A stretch of 64,000 nucleotides of DNA from NVTR01 sp036479015 (GTDB taxonomy: Bacteria > Pseudomonadota > Alphaproteobacteria > Rhodobacterales > Rhodobacteraceae): assembly GCA_036479015.1 (NCBI GenBank), contig JAZGFB010000033.1:1-64000 (forward strand). The letters run 5' to 3'. Below are positions 1 through 8,735 of this stretch, piece after piece. Numbering within the stretch: the stretch's first letter is position 1; the number at the start of each line of letters is the position of its first letter. The translations under genes were made by a program, and so were the position numbers. The notes beneath the pieces were generated by a model that did not search any database, had not been told where the DNA came from, and saw nothing but the letters and a program-made list of their open reading frames with translations.

Positions 1-1
1 T

Positions 2-127
2 CTGAACGCAATTATCGGCACTGTGCTTGTTATCTCGGCCACGTTTCTGATCGTGAACCTGATTGTTGATCTGATGATAGCCTTTCTTAATCCGCGTATC
101 CGGTATTCCGAGCGGGGCTCATCATGA
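2..127 (+). CDS. ABC transporter permease, DppB-type (C-terminal end only)
   Basis: This is the last 41 codons of a gene that begins before the window. The visible tail has a hydrophobic run (roughly LVISATFLIVNLIVDLMIA) followed by a short basic end, FLNPRIRYSERG. That is the standard C-terminus of the first inner-membrane permease of peptide/nickel-type (DppB/OppB) importers. Its TGA overlaps the ATG of the next permease (ATGA, 124-127), so the two are translationally coupled. Family placement rests on this short tail and on the four genes that follow. The substrate cannot be read from this fragment. Confidence 0.8.
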   Translation: MNAIIGTVLVISATFLIVNLIVDLMIAFLNPRIRYSERGSS

Positions 128-957
128 AGCGCACACTGTTCATCCTGTTGCGCAATCCGCTGTCGCTGCTCGGTCTCATACTGGTGTTGCTGGTTATCAT
201 TTTGGCTGTGTTTGCCGATTTTATCGCGCCGTTTCCCCACCATCGCGGCGCAGTGATCGATTTCGTATATTTCAACAAAGGGCCAACCGGGCGCAATATT
301 TTTGGCAGCGATCTGGTGGGGCGCGACATTTTCACCAGGATCATTTATGGTTATCGGATTTCATTGATCCTTGGGGTTGTCGTGCTGGCAATTTCCGCAC
401 CGATTGGCACGATGGTTGGGCTACTGGCGGGCTATCTGGGTGGCAAATTTGAATTTGTGCTGATGCGCCTGACGGATGTGTTCCTGTCAATCCCGCCGCT
501 GGTACTGGCCATTGCCATGATGGGGGTGCTGGAACCGACGCTGATGAACGCGATGCTTGCGGTCACGGTCATGTGGTGGCCGTGGTATGCCCGGCTGGTC
601 TACAATATTGCGCGCTCTGAACGCGAAGAAGGCTACGTGCTGGCCGCCGAAGTCATCGGTGCCTCAACATTCCACATCACGTTTCGTGAAATTCTGCCCA
701 ATTGCCTGCCAGCGATTATCACTAAGATGACACTTGATATGGGTTTTGTGATCATCATCGTTTCCTCGCTTTCTTTCCTGGGGCTTGGTGTGCAGCCGCC
801 CACGCCTGATCTTGGCTCGATGGTTGCCGAAGGGGCGCGTTATTTACCGGACAGTTGGTGGCTGACTGTCTTCCCCGGATTGGCTATTTTACTGGCCGTG
901 TTCGGCTTCAACCTGATCGGCGACGCCTTGCGCGAAATATTCGGGGCGGATCAATGA
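124..957 (+). CDS. ABC transporter permease, DppC-type
   Basis: Inner-membrane permease of the peptide/opine/nickel uptake family, 277 residues, the usual DppC length. A first membrane span lies at about residues 12-34, followed by the conserved segment GSDLVGRDIFTR that precedes the permease core. Several more hydrophobic spans follow, and the cytoplasmic EAA loop (around GASTFHITFREILPN) docks the ATPase. It forms a heterodimer with the preceding DppB-type subunit. It overlaps both neighbours by four bases, as expected in a single operon. The substrate is unknown. Linkage to the downstream hydantoinase genes suggests a small amide, peptide or cyclic ureide, but that is inference. Confidence 0.93.
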   Translation: MKRTLFILLRNPLSLLGLILVLLVIILAVFADFIAPFPHHRGAVIDFVYFNKGPTGRNIFGSDLVGRDIFTRIIYGYRISLILGVVVLAISAPIGTMVGLLAGYLGGKFEFVLMRLTDVFLSIPPLVLAIAMMGVLEPTLMNAMLAVTVMWWPWYARLVYNIARSEREEGYVLAAEVIGASTFHITFREILPNCLPAIITKMTLDMGFVIIIVSSLSFLGLGVQPPTPDLGSMVAEGARYLPDSWWLTVFPGLAILLAVFGFNLIGDALREIFGADQ

Positions 958-1826
958 GTAATGTTCTGAATATCCGCGACCTTCGCTTGCGGTTTCGCGG
1001 CTATACCGGCGTAACCGAAGTGCTGCATGGTATTTCCCTGAATATCCGTGCCGGTGAACGGGTGGCGCTGGTGGGGGAAAGCGGGTCGGGAAAATCGGTG
1101 ACCGCGCGCATTGTGCTGGGTATCTTACAGGAACTGGGCTCGGCGCAGATAGAAGGGGGCCTTGAATTTGCGGGGCAAGACCTGAACAAACTGTCGCGCC
1201 GCCAGTGGCATGACCTGCGCGGCACCGAAATGTCGATGATCTTTCAGGATCCCACATCGTCCTTGAATCCGGTCTTCACAATCGCCACCCAATTCACCGA
1301 GGTGCTGCGGCGACGCGACGCGCGCCTGCCTAAATTAGCTGCCCGTGAAAGGGCCGCAGAGCTGCTAAATTCGGTCTCGATCCATGATCATGACCGGGTG
1401 TTAAATTCCTACCCATTCCAACTGTCAGGCGGCATGAACCAGCGCGTTGTCATTGCCATGGCGCTGGCCAATCGGCCGTCGTTGCTGATCGCTGATGAAC
1501 CGGGCACAGCACTGGATGTTACGGTGCAGGCGCAGACGCTGAAACTGATGCATGATCTGGTGGAAGAAGCCGGGACAGCGGTGCTTTTCATCTCGCACAA
1601 CCTGGGCGTGGTGCGGGAATTTGCCGACCGGGTATACGTAATCTATCGTGGCCGGATCGTTGAAACCGGACCGACCGCTGCGATATTTGAAAACCCCGGC
1701 CACGCCTATACCCGCGCATTGATGGCCGCCGTGCCACGCATTACCGGCGGCGGCATACCGGAAATTGACGATGTGGACACCGCGTTTCTGGACCCAATTG
1801 TCACCCATGACGGGGGTGGCTTATGA
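954..1826 (+). CDS. ABC transporter ATPase, DppD-type
   Basis: First ATPase of the peptide-type importer, 290 residues from the ATG at 954, which overlaps the permease stop. An upstream in-frame start at 855 would lie inside the permease and is rejected. Walker A is GESGSGKSV at residues 41-49, the ABC signature is LSGGMNQR, and Walker B is LLIADEP. The usual DEPTTALD is DEPGTALD here. The C-terminal region (ENPGHAYTRALMAAVPR) is the oligopeptide-type extension seen in DppD/DppF. It pairs with the next ATPase to energise the two permeases at the cytoplasmic face of the inner membrane. Confidence 0.93.
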   Translation: MSNVLNIRDLRLRFRGYTGVTEVLHGISLNIRAGERVALVGESGSGKSVTARIVLGILQELGSAQIEGGLEFAGQDLNKLSRRQWHDLRGTEMSMIFQDPTSSLNPVFTIATQFTEVLRRRDARLPKLAARERAAELLNSVSIHDHDRVLNSYPFQLSGGMNQRVVIAMALANRPSLLIADEPGTALDVTVQAQTLKLMHDLVEEAGTAVLFISHNLGVVREFADRVYVIYRGRIVETGPTAAIFENPGHAYTRALMAAVPRITGGGIPEIDDVDTAFLDPIVTHDGGGL

Positions 1827-2629
1827 CCCCGATCCTGTCTTTGAAAAACATCAGTAAAAATTTTGGCACCGGCGCAAACACGGTGCAGGCTGTGCGCGAT
1901 GTCAGCTTTGATGTGATCCCCGGCGAATGTCTGGCGGTGGTCGGTGAAAGCGGGTCTGGCAAAACCACGCTGGCCAATATGATCCTTGGGGTTTTCGGGC
2001 AAAGCGCTGGTGAGATATTATTTGATGGCCAGCCGCTACCGGATCGGCGAACCCTTGTTCATCGCAAAGCTATCCAGCTGGTGCAGCAAAATCCGCTGTC
2101 CTCGCTGAACCCGAAACGCTCTGTGGGGGCATCGGTAAGGCTGGGGTTAGATGTTTACGGGATCGGCAACAAGGCCGACCGCTGGTCCTTGGTCGAACAC
2201 GCGCTGGAAGAGGTCGGCCTGCCAGCAGATTTTCGCAAACGCGCCCCTGCATCCCTATCCGGCGGCCAACGCCAGCGCGTCGCCATAGCGCGCGCCCTGG
2301 CCTGTCAGTCACAGCTTGTGGTGTTGGATGAACCCACATCGTCACTGGATGTGTTGGTGCAGGCTCGGGTTCTGCGACTGCTGAATGATCTGCGACGTGA
2401 CAAGGGTTTAAGCTATGTGTTCATCACCCACGATTTATCGGTGGTGCGCAACGTGGCCGACCGGGTCGCGGTCTTTAAATCCGGGCAACTGGTGGAATGC
2501 GCACCGACCCGTGAAATGTTTGAGGCCCCGAAACAAGCCTATACCAGACAATTGATCGGGGCCGTGCCTGTGGTCGCCCCGCAAGAGTTACGCCTGCGTG
2601 ACAGGTTGGCAAACAAGGAAACACTATGA
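1823..2629 (+). CDS. ABC transporter ATPase, DppF-type
   Basis: Second ATPase of the importer, 268 residues. Walker A GESGSGKTT is at about residues 41-49, followed by a Q-loop (QLVQQNP), signature LSGGQRQRV, Walker B LVVLDEPTSSLD and the H-loop THDLSVV. It starts four bases inside the preceding gene and ends four bases inside the next, so the whole block from the permeases to the GAF gene is one overlapping operon. It is slightly short for the family because the C-terminal oligopeptide extension is brief. No substrate-binding protein is visible; it is probably upstream of the window. Confidence 0.93.
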   Translation: MTPILSLKNISKNFGTGANTVQAVRDVSFDVIPGECLAVVGESGSGKTTLANMILGVFGQSAGEILFDGQPLPDRRTLVHRKAIQLVQQNPLSSLNPKRSVGASVRLGLDVYGIGNKADRWSLVEHALEEVGLPADFRKRAPASLSGGQRQRVAIARALACQSQLVVLDEPTSSLDVLVQARVLRLLNDLRRDKGLSYVFITHDLSVVRNVADRVAVFKSGQLVECAPTREMFEAPKQAYTRQLIGAVPVVAPQELRLRDRLANKETL

Positions 2630-3123
2630 CAGATATGGCCGCAGCAATGGCAAACCCCAACAACCAACCGGTGACCACCTACAAGGCGCTGGAAAAGTTG
2701 GTGCAGGACACCATCGGGGCAAAGCTGTTTACCCTAATGGAGGTGGACCATCGCCGCGACGTGGCATGGCGCAACTATACCAACATGCCGGTGGCTTACC
2801 CCACCAAAGGGGAAAAACCGCGCATGCAAAACAGGTGGTCCAAAATTGTTGATGGCCACCATGAAACCTTTGTCGCCAATTCAATTGAGGAAATCGCCGA
2901 AGTGTTTCCCGACCATGCGCTGATAAAATCACTGGGCTGTGAAAGCTGCCTGAACTTGCCGATCATAATAAACGGACACCTGCGTGGCACGCTGAATTGT
3001 CTGCACGTAGCCGGGCATTACACGCCCGAACGTGTGCACGCCGCCCAAACCCTGAAAACTGCCGGAGCACTGGCCTTTCTGCTGGCCGAAAGCATCCGAA
3101 ACCAAGGAGCGAACAATGGGTAA
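2626..3123 (+). CDS. GAF-domain protein of the hydantoinase operon
   Basis: A stand-alone GAF-like protein of 165 residues with no output domain. The N-terminal part (TTYKALEKLVQDTIGAKLFT) is the typical first GAF helix and strand. The core ends in LGCESCLNLPIIINGHLRGT, where GAF proteins place ligand-contacting residues, followed by LNCLHVAGHYTPERV and a final helix. It starts by a four-base overlap with the ATPase and its last eight bases overlap the HyuA-like gene. It may sense or bind the transported compound, or help the hydantoinase subunits assemble. Neither role is shown by the sequence. Confidence 0.8.
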   Translation: MTDMAAAMANPNNQPVTTYKALEKLVQDTIGAKLFTLMEVDHRRDVAWRNYTNMPVAYPTKGEKPRMQNRWSKIVDGHHETFVANSIEEIAEVFPDHALIKSLGCESCLNLPIIINGHLRGTLNCLHVAGHYTPERVHAAQTLKTAGALAFLLAESIRNQGANNG

Positions 3124-5191
3124 AATCAACCGCCGCGTGGCCACAGATGTGGGCGGCACTTTCACCGATCTGGTGTGTTTTGAAACGGATTCCGAAACTG
3201 GTACCAGCCGTGTAATCACGGCTAAAACTGATACAACGCCGCCGAATTTCGAAACCGGCGTTCTGAACGTATTGGAAAAAGGTGGCGTCGATCCCAGTGG
3301 TGTAGATTTTCTCGCCCATGGCACCACTGTCGTGATTAATGCCCTGACAGAACGCAAGGGCGTGACAGTTGGTCTGATCACCACCAAGGGTTTTCGCGAT
3401 ACGCTGGAAATAGCCCGTGGCAACCGGCCCGACTTTTTCAACCTGCACTATGAAAAGCCGACACCGTTTGTGCCACGTTACTTGCGGGCCGAACTGCCTG
3501 GGCGCATGACCTATACCGGTAAGGAAAAAACGCCACTCGATCTGTCAGACCTGCCCGGCATTTTGGACGGCTTTAGGGAAAATGGTGTTCAGGCGGTGGC
3601 GATCAGTTTCCTGCATTCCTACGCCAACACCGCCCACGAAGAGGCGACCCTGGCCGAGGTGGCGCGGCTCTGGCCTGAGGTTTCGGTGGTTTCTTCGCAC
3701 CAAATAACGCGCGAATGGCGCGAATATGAACGCACCAATACGGCCGTTCTGTCAGCATATGTACAGCCGGTTGCCACGCGTTATCTGGCCCGGCTTGATG
3801 ACGGGCTGAAATCTCGGGGCTTCAAGGGCAACCCCTATATTATGCAGTCCAATTGCGGCGTGGATTCGCTTGAGGCAACTTCAAAAACCCCCATCACCAT
3901 GGTCGAAAGTGGCCCGGCATCAGGTTTCTGGGGGGCCGCTGAGCTGGGGCGGCTGATCGGTGAACCAAACGTATTGGCATTGGATATTGGCGGCACAACG
4001 GCGAAATGTTCGCTGATCGAAAACGGCGAAGTGCGGATCATGACCGATTACTGGATCGAACGTTCACGCAAATCGGCGGGCTATCCGATCATGGTGCCGG
4101 TGGTTGATCTGGTGGAAATCGGCAATGGCGGTGGTTCCATCGCCTGGGTTGATGATTTTGGCAAGCTGCATGTGGGTCCACAATCGGCCGGTGCGCTGCC
4201 GGGGCCAGCGGCTTACGGCAAGGGCGGGCATAAGGCGACTACCACCGATGCCAATCTGTGGCTTGGCCGGATCAACAAAGATTACTTTTGTGGCGGTGCA
4301 ATTGACGCTGACATGGCGGCGGCAAAATCGGCGATCACGGCCCTTGGTGACAAGCTGGGTGTTGACGCGGATGAGGCCGCCAAAGGCATCATCCGTATCG
4401 CCAATAACAACATGGTCAACGCGCTGAAACTGGTGTCGCTGAACCGGGGCTTTGACACCCGCGATTTCACCCTGCTGGCATTTGGTGGCGGCGGTTCGAT
4501 GCATGCGGTTGCACTGGGCCAGGAATTGCAGGTCAAAAAGGTGGTTGTCCCAGCTGCAGCATCGGTATTTTCGGCCTGGGGCATGATGATGTCCGACCTG
4601 CGGCGTGATTTCTTTGTCACCTACCTTGCGGATCTGGCCGAAGGTTCTGGAACTCAGATCGAACACGTTTTTGCCGAGGCAGAAGCCCAAGCGCTTGCCA
4701 CCTTCACCAAGGAAGGCATCGAATCTGACAAGGTAAGTTTCCTGCGTTACGGGAAATTCCGCTATCAAAATCAAGAACATACCACAGAAGTTTTACTGTC
4801 GGGTGATGCGATTACCGATCAGGATCTGGCAAGTATCGCCAAGGATTTCCACGAGGTCTATGAACGCGAATATACCTACCGACTGGATGCCCCAGTTGAA
4901 ATGGTCGGCATCCATCTGGTGGCCAAGGCCGAGGTGGGCAAACTTGAAATGGTACCTGAAAAACTGGGCGGCAGTGATGCCAGCCCTGCCGGAAAAGGCA
5001 AACGTGAGGTTAACTATGCACTGGAAGGCACCCATGTGGCGACAATCTATGACGGCGAAAAACTTGCCCCTGGCATGGTGTTTTTAGGCCCGGCCATTAT
5101 TGAGGATAGCGGCTCGACGGTGGTGATCCACCCCGACAACTCCGTCTCCATTGACGCATTTCGCAACATTCACATTTCACTGAACGCATAG
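3116..5191 (+). CDS. hyuA: Hydantoinase/oxoprolinase family subunit A
   Basis: ATP-dependent ring-opening subunit of the hydantoinase A/5-oxoprolinase superfamily, 691 residues, the normal length for a separate A subunit. The N-terminal phosphate-binding motif DVGGTFTD is at residues 11-18. The second actin-fold motif is ALDIGGTTAKCSL, and the conserved EIGNGGGSIAWVD and GALPGPAAYGKGG segments follow. The C-terminal domain contains the FRYQNQEHTTEV region. Relatives hydrolyse 5-oxoproline or N-methylhydantoin, or carboxylate acetone or acetophenone, so the exact substrate is open. It overlaps the GAF gene and is nine bases before its partner B subunit. Confidence 0.92.
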   Translation: MGKINRRVATDVGGTFTDLVCFETDSETGTSRVITAKTDTTPPNFETGVLNVLEKGGVDPSGVDFLAHGTTVVINALTERKGVTVGLITTKGFRDTLEIARGNRPDFFNLHYEKPTPFVPRYLRAELPGRMTYTGKEKTPLDLSDLPGILDGFRENGVQAVAISFLHSYANTAHEEATLAEVARLWPEVSVVSSHQITREWREYERTNTAVLSAYVQPVATRYLARLDDGLKSRGFKGNPYIMQSNCGVDSLEATSKTPITMVESGPASGFWGAAELGRLIGEPNVLALDIGGTTAKCSLIENGEVRIMTDYWIERSRKSAGYPIMVPVVDLVEIGNGGGSIAWVDDFGKLHVGPQSAGALPGPAAYGKGGHKATTTDANLWLGRINKDYFCGGAIDADMAAAKSAITALGDKLGVDADEAAKGIIRIANNNMVNALKLVSLNRGFDTRDFTLLAFGGGGSMHAVALGQELQVKKVVVPAAASVFSAWGMMMSDLRRDFFVTYLADLAEGSGTQIEHVFAEAEAQALATFTKEGIESDKVSFLRYGKFRYQNQEHTTEVLLSGDAITDQDLASIAKDFHEVYEREYTYRLDAPVEMVGIHLVAKAEVGKLEMVPEKLGGSDASPAGKGKREVNYALEGTHVATIYDGEKLAPGMVFLGPAIIEDSGSTVVIHPDNSVSIDAFRNIHISLNA

Positions 5192-5200
5192 GGGGCAAAA

Positions 5201-6862
5201 ATGACCGTATCAAACGACCCGATCACCCTGGAAATCATCCAGAACTCATTACAGGCAGCCGCTGATGAAATGTTCGCAGCCATGCGCAAAACCGCGATGA
5301 GCTCTATCATCTATGAGGTGCTGGATATGGGCACAGGGATCACCGACGCCAAAGGGCTGATCGCCTCTTCCGGGGCCGGTATTCCTTCCTTTATCGGCGT
5401 GCTTGATAAATCCGTGCAGGTCATGCTGAAGAAGTTCGACAAACCTGGTGAAATTAACCCCGGCGATGTGTTCATTACCAATGACCCCTACCATGGCGGC
5501 GTCACCCACCTGAACGACCTGGTATTGGCGATGCCCGTATTCGCGGACGGTGAGCTGATCGCCTGGGCGGCCAACATCGCCCACAACTCGGACGTTGGCG
5601 GTATGGCACCCGGGTCCTTATCTGGTGATGCCACCGAGATTTTCCAGGAAGGTCTGCGCCTGCCTGCGATCAAGCTGATTAACAAAGGTGTGACCGAGCA
5701 GGCGGTGATGGACATCATCACCGTAAACTCGCGTATGCCGGATTACCTGTTGGGCGACGTCTGGGCAGCCATTGCCTCGGTTCGGGTTGGTGCCCGACGG
5801 TTGGAAGATATGGCCGATAAATACGGCGTTGCCACGTTCAAGGCGGCTATGGACAGTTTCATGGACTTTGGCGAGGCCAGTGCATTGGCCGAATTGAAAA
5901 ACCTGCCCAACGGCACGTTTGAGCTGTCCGAAGATCAGGACGACGGGCGGGTCTATAACGTCAAGATCACCATCACTGATGATGAATTCATCGTCGATCT
6001 GCGCGACAACCCGGATCAGGATTTGGGGCCAACCAATACCAGCCGGGATGGCACATTGATCTGCGCCCAGATGGTGTTCAAATCAATCATCGACCCCGAC
6101 ACGCCGGCCAATGACGGCTCATTCCGGCCGATGAAGGTGCTGACCCGCGAAGGATCAGTTTTTCATGCCCAGGAACCCGCCGCCGTTGGGTTCTATTTTG
6201 AAACCGAAGTGCGGGTTTACGATCTGATATGGCGCTGCCTTGCACCGCATATCCCAGACCTTTTGCCATCGGGGCATTTTTCTTCCATCTGCGGCACATT
6301 CATCGGCGGTATCCACCCCGACACGGGGCGGCAATATACCATCATTGAACCCCAGATCGGCGGTTGGGGTGCCTGGGAAGGCCATGATGGCAACCCGTGC
6401 ATATTTTCAGGCTTTCACGGTGAAACCTACAATACCCCGGCTGAAATCTCAGAAGCGCGCAACGGGTTGTTTGTGGACTCTATGGCACTCAATACCGAAC
6501 CCGGCGGAGAGGGCGAATTCACCGGCGGGCGCGGCTTGCGTCTAGAATACAGGATACGCACTGACAACGGTTTTCTGACAGCGGGATACACCCGCTCCAA
6601 GATCAAACCATGGGCACTGGAAGGCGGCGCCGAAGGGTCTGGAAACTACATAGAAGTCATCAGGGCAGACGGCAGTGAAGAACGCTATTCGTTCGTCTCG
6701 GGGCTGACCATGAACCGGGATGATGTGATCCGTGTTGTAACGTCCTGCGGTGGCGGACATGGGGACCCGAAAAAGCGTTCCCGTGATGCAATTCGCAATG
6801 ATATCCGCAATGGTTTGCTCAGCATTGAACGCGCAAAAAAGATCTATGCCTACGAAGCGTAA
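5201..6862 (+). CDS. hyuB: Hydantoinase/oxoprolinase family subunit B
   Basis: Partner subunit of the preceding enzyme, 553 residues, matching hydantoinase B/oxoprolinase. Family hallmarks are ITNDPYHGGVTHLNDL near residue 90, the GMAPGSLSGDATEIFQEG loop, and the C-terminal glycine-rich TSCGGGHGDPKKRS followed by a basic helix. A Shine-Dalgarno-like GGGGG lies just before the ATG. A and B subunits are fused in eukaryotic 5-oxoprolinase but separate in bacterial N-methylhydantoinases and ketone carboxylases. The operon order ABC importer - GAF - A - B suggests uptake and cytoplasmic opening of the same compound. Confidence 0.92.
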   Translation: MTVSNDPITLEIIQNSLQAAADEMFAAMRKTAMSSIIYEVLDMGTGITDAKGLIASSGAGIPSFIGVLDKSVQVMLKKFDKPGEINPGDVFITNDPYHGGVTHLNDLVLAMPVFADGELIAWAANIAHNSDVGGMAPGSLSGDATEIFQEGLRLPAIKLINKGVTEQAVMDIITVNSRMPDYLLGDVWAAIASVRVGARRLEDMADKYGVATFKAAMDSFMDFGEASALAELKNLPNGTFELSEDQDDGRVYNVKITITDDEFIVDLRDNPDQDLGPTNTSRDGTLICAQMVFKSIIDPDTPANDGSFRPMKVLTREGSVFHAQEPAAVGFYFETEVRVYDLIWRCLAPHIPDLLPSGHFSSICGTFIGGIHPDTGRQYTIIEPQIGGWGAWEGHDGNPCIFSGFHGETYNTPAEISEARNGLFVDSMALNTEPGGEGEFTGGRGLRLEYRIRTDNGFLTAGYTRSKIKPWALEGGAEGSGNYIEVIRADGSEERYSFVSGLTMNRDDVIRVVTSCGGGHGDPKKRSRDAIRNDIRNGLLSIERAKKIYAYEA

Positions 6863-6880
6863 CACAGGGGAAACCGGATC

Positions 6881-7003
6881 ATGGCAAACTCGGTGCGGGT
6901 TATAAAAGCCATTGATGTACTTAAAGATGGCGATCTCAACCGCTCGGCGTGTTTGCCACGAATGTCGCCAGATCAGTTCTGCCTTGCCCCGCGCGGCAGC
7001 TGA
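6881..7003 (+). CDS. Short unknown ORF after hyuB, possible gene remnant
   Basis: A 40-codon ORF beginning 18 bases after hyuB with a good ribosome-binding site (CAGGGGAAAC). Its product starts MANSVRVIKAIDVLKDG and ends with a cysteine- and proline-containing tail. The first half reads like the start of a normal soluble protein and the second half does not. It may therefore be the truncated start of a further operon member lost by deletion next to the tRNA gene. No function is proposed, and it may not be expressed as a stable protein. Confidence 0.35.
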   Translation: MANSVRVIKAIDVLKDGDLNRSACLPRMSPDQFCLAPRGS

Positions 7004-7056
7004 AAAGTACTTGCACCGAAAAGGAAACGACCGACACAATTTCGCGACAGGTACAC

Positions 7057-7131
7057 TGGCTGGGGTGGTAGGATTCGAACCTACGATACATGCTACCAAA
7101 AAGCATTGCCTTACCACTTGGCTACACCCCA
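7057..7131 (-). tRNA. tRNA-Gln (anticodon TTG)
   Basis: On the minus strand the sequence folds as a complete cloverleaf. The acceptor stem TGGGGTG pairs with CACCCCA (U1-A72), the discriminator is G, and an encoded CCA follows at 7059-7057. The anticodon stem ATGCT/AGCAT encloses loop TTTTGGT, giving anticodon TTG for glutamine. The T arm is GTAGG-TTCGAAT-CCTAC. A U1-A72 pair and G73 are glutamine identity elements. It lies between the hydantoinase operon and the phosphomannomutase gene and is transcribed toward the hyu operon. Confidence 0.97.
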
Positions 7132-7159
7132 ACTGTGACGGGTAGTTACGTGCTCATAG

Positions 7160-7182
7160 CGGGGCAATCAAGCCCCGTTTTT
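7160..7182 (+). terminator. Rho-independent terminator-like hairpin
   Basis: CGGGGC (7160-7165) pairs with GCCCCG (7172-7177) around an AATCAA loop and is followed by five T residues on the plus strand. It could end plus-strand transcripts arriving from the hydantoinase operon through the antisense side of the tRNA gene. On the minus strand it lies just past the phosphomannomutase stop but has no T tail in that direction. Confidence 0.55.
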
Positions 7183-7213
7183 GCAAAAACCAGCAGAATC
7201 CAGTCGGCTTGCG

Positions 7214-8710
7214 TCAAAGAACCTGATCATATTCACCAACTGATGCTTCGGTGCGTATAAAGCCATCAATTTCTTTGAAAATCTGGCGCAGCTCGGCGTC
7301 ACTTTCTGGGCTTTCACAAACCACCACCAGGTTGGGTGTGTTGGACGATGCGCGCACCAAGCCCCAGGCACCATTGTCCAGTATGACACGGGCCCCGTTT
7401 ACAGCGACGATCTTATCTATCTTACGATTAGCCAGCGTGCCACCAGCACTATAGTGATCCTGAAGCCGTTTGACGATACGTTCCAGCACGTCGTATTTTT
7501 CGGTATCGGGGCAAAATGGCGACATTGTCGGTGACGAATAGGTCACCGGCAACGCCCGGCGCAGGTCGGACATGGTTTGATCCGGGTTGCGATCCAGTAA
7601 CTTGCACATTTCAACGGCAACACGCATGCCGCAATCATAGCCCCGGCCAATGGGTTCGGCCAAAAAGTAGTGACCGGACTTTTCAAAACCAGCCAGCGCG
7701 CCAATTTCTTTCACCCGGCGCTTCATGTGGGAATGGCCGGTCTTCCAGTAATCCGCCTTGGCCCCGTATTTCTTAAGCTCGGGGTCAGAGGCGAACAAGC
7801 CGGTGGATTTCACGTCGGCCACAAATGTTGAATTCGGGTAAATTCGGGCAAAATCGCGTGCCATGATAACCCCGACCTTATCGGCGAAAATTTCTTGGCC
7901 TTCGTCGTCGACAACGCCGCAACGGTCACCATCGCCGTCAAACCCAAGCGCCAGGTCAGCACCAGACGCCTTAACCGCGGCTGACATATCATGCAGCATT
8001 TCCATGGCTTCCGGGTTCGGGTTGTAATGGGGGAACGTGTAATCAAGCCCGTTATGCAGCGGCACAACTTCCACCCCGATGCGTTCAAACACCTTCGGTG
8101 CAAATGCCGAAGCCGTGCCATTACCGGTGGCGCAAACCACCTTTAGTTTGCGGCTCATTTTGAAGTCGCCCACCAGGTCATCCAGATAGGCATCCATCAC
8201 GCCGTCAACAAATTCATATTTGCCACCTGGGCGCGGCTGGCCGTGCCCCCCCAGCACAATATCACGCAGCTCATTCATTTCGTCTGGCCCGTGGGTCAGG
8301 GGCCGTTCAAACCCCATTTTAACCCCGGTCCAACCGTTAGGGTTATGGGACGCGGTCACCATGGCAACGGCGGGCGCGTCCAGATGGAACTGGCTGAAAT
8401 AGGCCATGGGCGACAGCGCAGGGCCAATGTCTTTGACATGGATGCCGGCCTGCATAAGCCCCAACATCAGGGCGTTTTTGATCGACAGTGAATAGTCGCG
8501 ATAGTCGTTGCCAACGGCGATAACCGGCTCAATGCCGCGCCGGTGCATCTGGGTTCCCAGCCCCATCCCAAGGGCCGTAATGCCGGGTAAATTTATGTCA
8601 TCCGGGTATTTCCAACGGGCGTCATATTCGCGAAACCCAGTGGGCGTGATCATCGGGTCGCGCAGAAATTCCCAGGTGTTCTGGGAAACGGTATTATCGG
8701 GTTTGGTCAC
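7214..8710 (-). CDS. Phosphomannomutase/phosphoglucomutase
   Basis: Alpha-D-phosphohexomutase interconverting mannose-6-P/mannose-1-P (and probably glucose phosphates), supplying sugar nucleotides for the surface polysaccharide. 498 residues from a GTG at 8710 that has an AAAAGGAA ribosome site. An upstream ATG at 8773 would lie 38 bases inside kdsA and gives an N-terminus foreign to the family. Motifs: active-site serine loop VTASHNPNGWTGVK, metal loop GFDGDGDRCGVVD, sugar-specificity loop near GFEKSGHYF, and a C-terminal phosphate-binding loop VRASSNTPNL. It is the last gene of the kpsT-kpsE-kdsA block. Confidence 0.92.
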   Translation of the reverse strand: MTKPDNTVSQNTWEFLRDPMITPTGFREYDARWKYPDDINLPGITALGMGLGTQMHRRGIEPVIAVGNDYRDYSLSIKNALMLGLMQAGIHVKDIGPALSPMAYFSQFHLDAPAVAMVTASHNPNGWTGVKMGFERPLTHGPDEMNELRDIVLGGHGQPRPGGKYEFVDGVMDAYLDDLVGDFKMSRKLKVVCATGNGTASAFAPKVFERIGVEVVPLHNGLDYTFPHYNPNPEAMEMLHDMSAAVKASGADLALGFDGDGDRCGVVDDEGQEIFADKVGVIMARDFARIYPNSTFVADVKSTGLFASDPELKKYGAKADYWKTGHSHMKRRVKEIGALAGFEKSGHYFLAEPIGRGYDCGMRVAVEMCKLLDRNPDQTMSDLRRALPVTYSSPTMSPFCPDTEKYDVLERIVKRLQDHYSAGGTLANRKIDKIVAVNGARVILDNGAWGLVRASSNTPNLVVVCESPESDAELRQIFKEIDGFIRTEASVGEYDQVL

Positions 8711-8735
8711 TGGAAATTCCTTTTGACGATACGTG

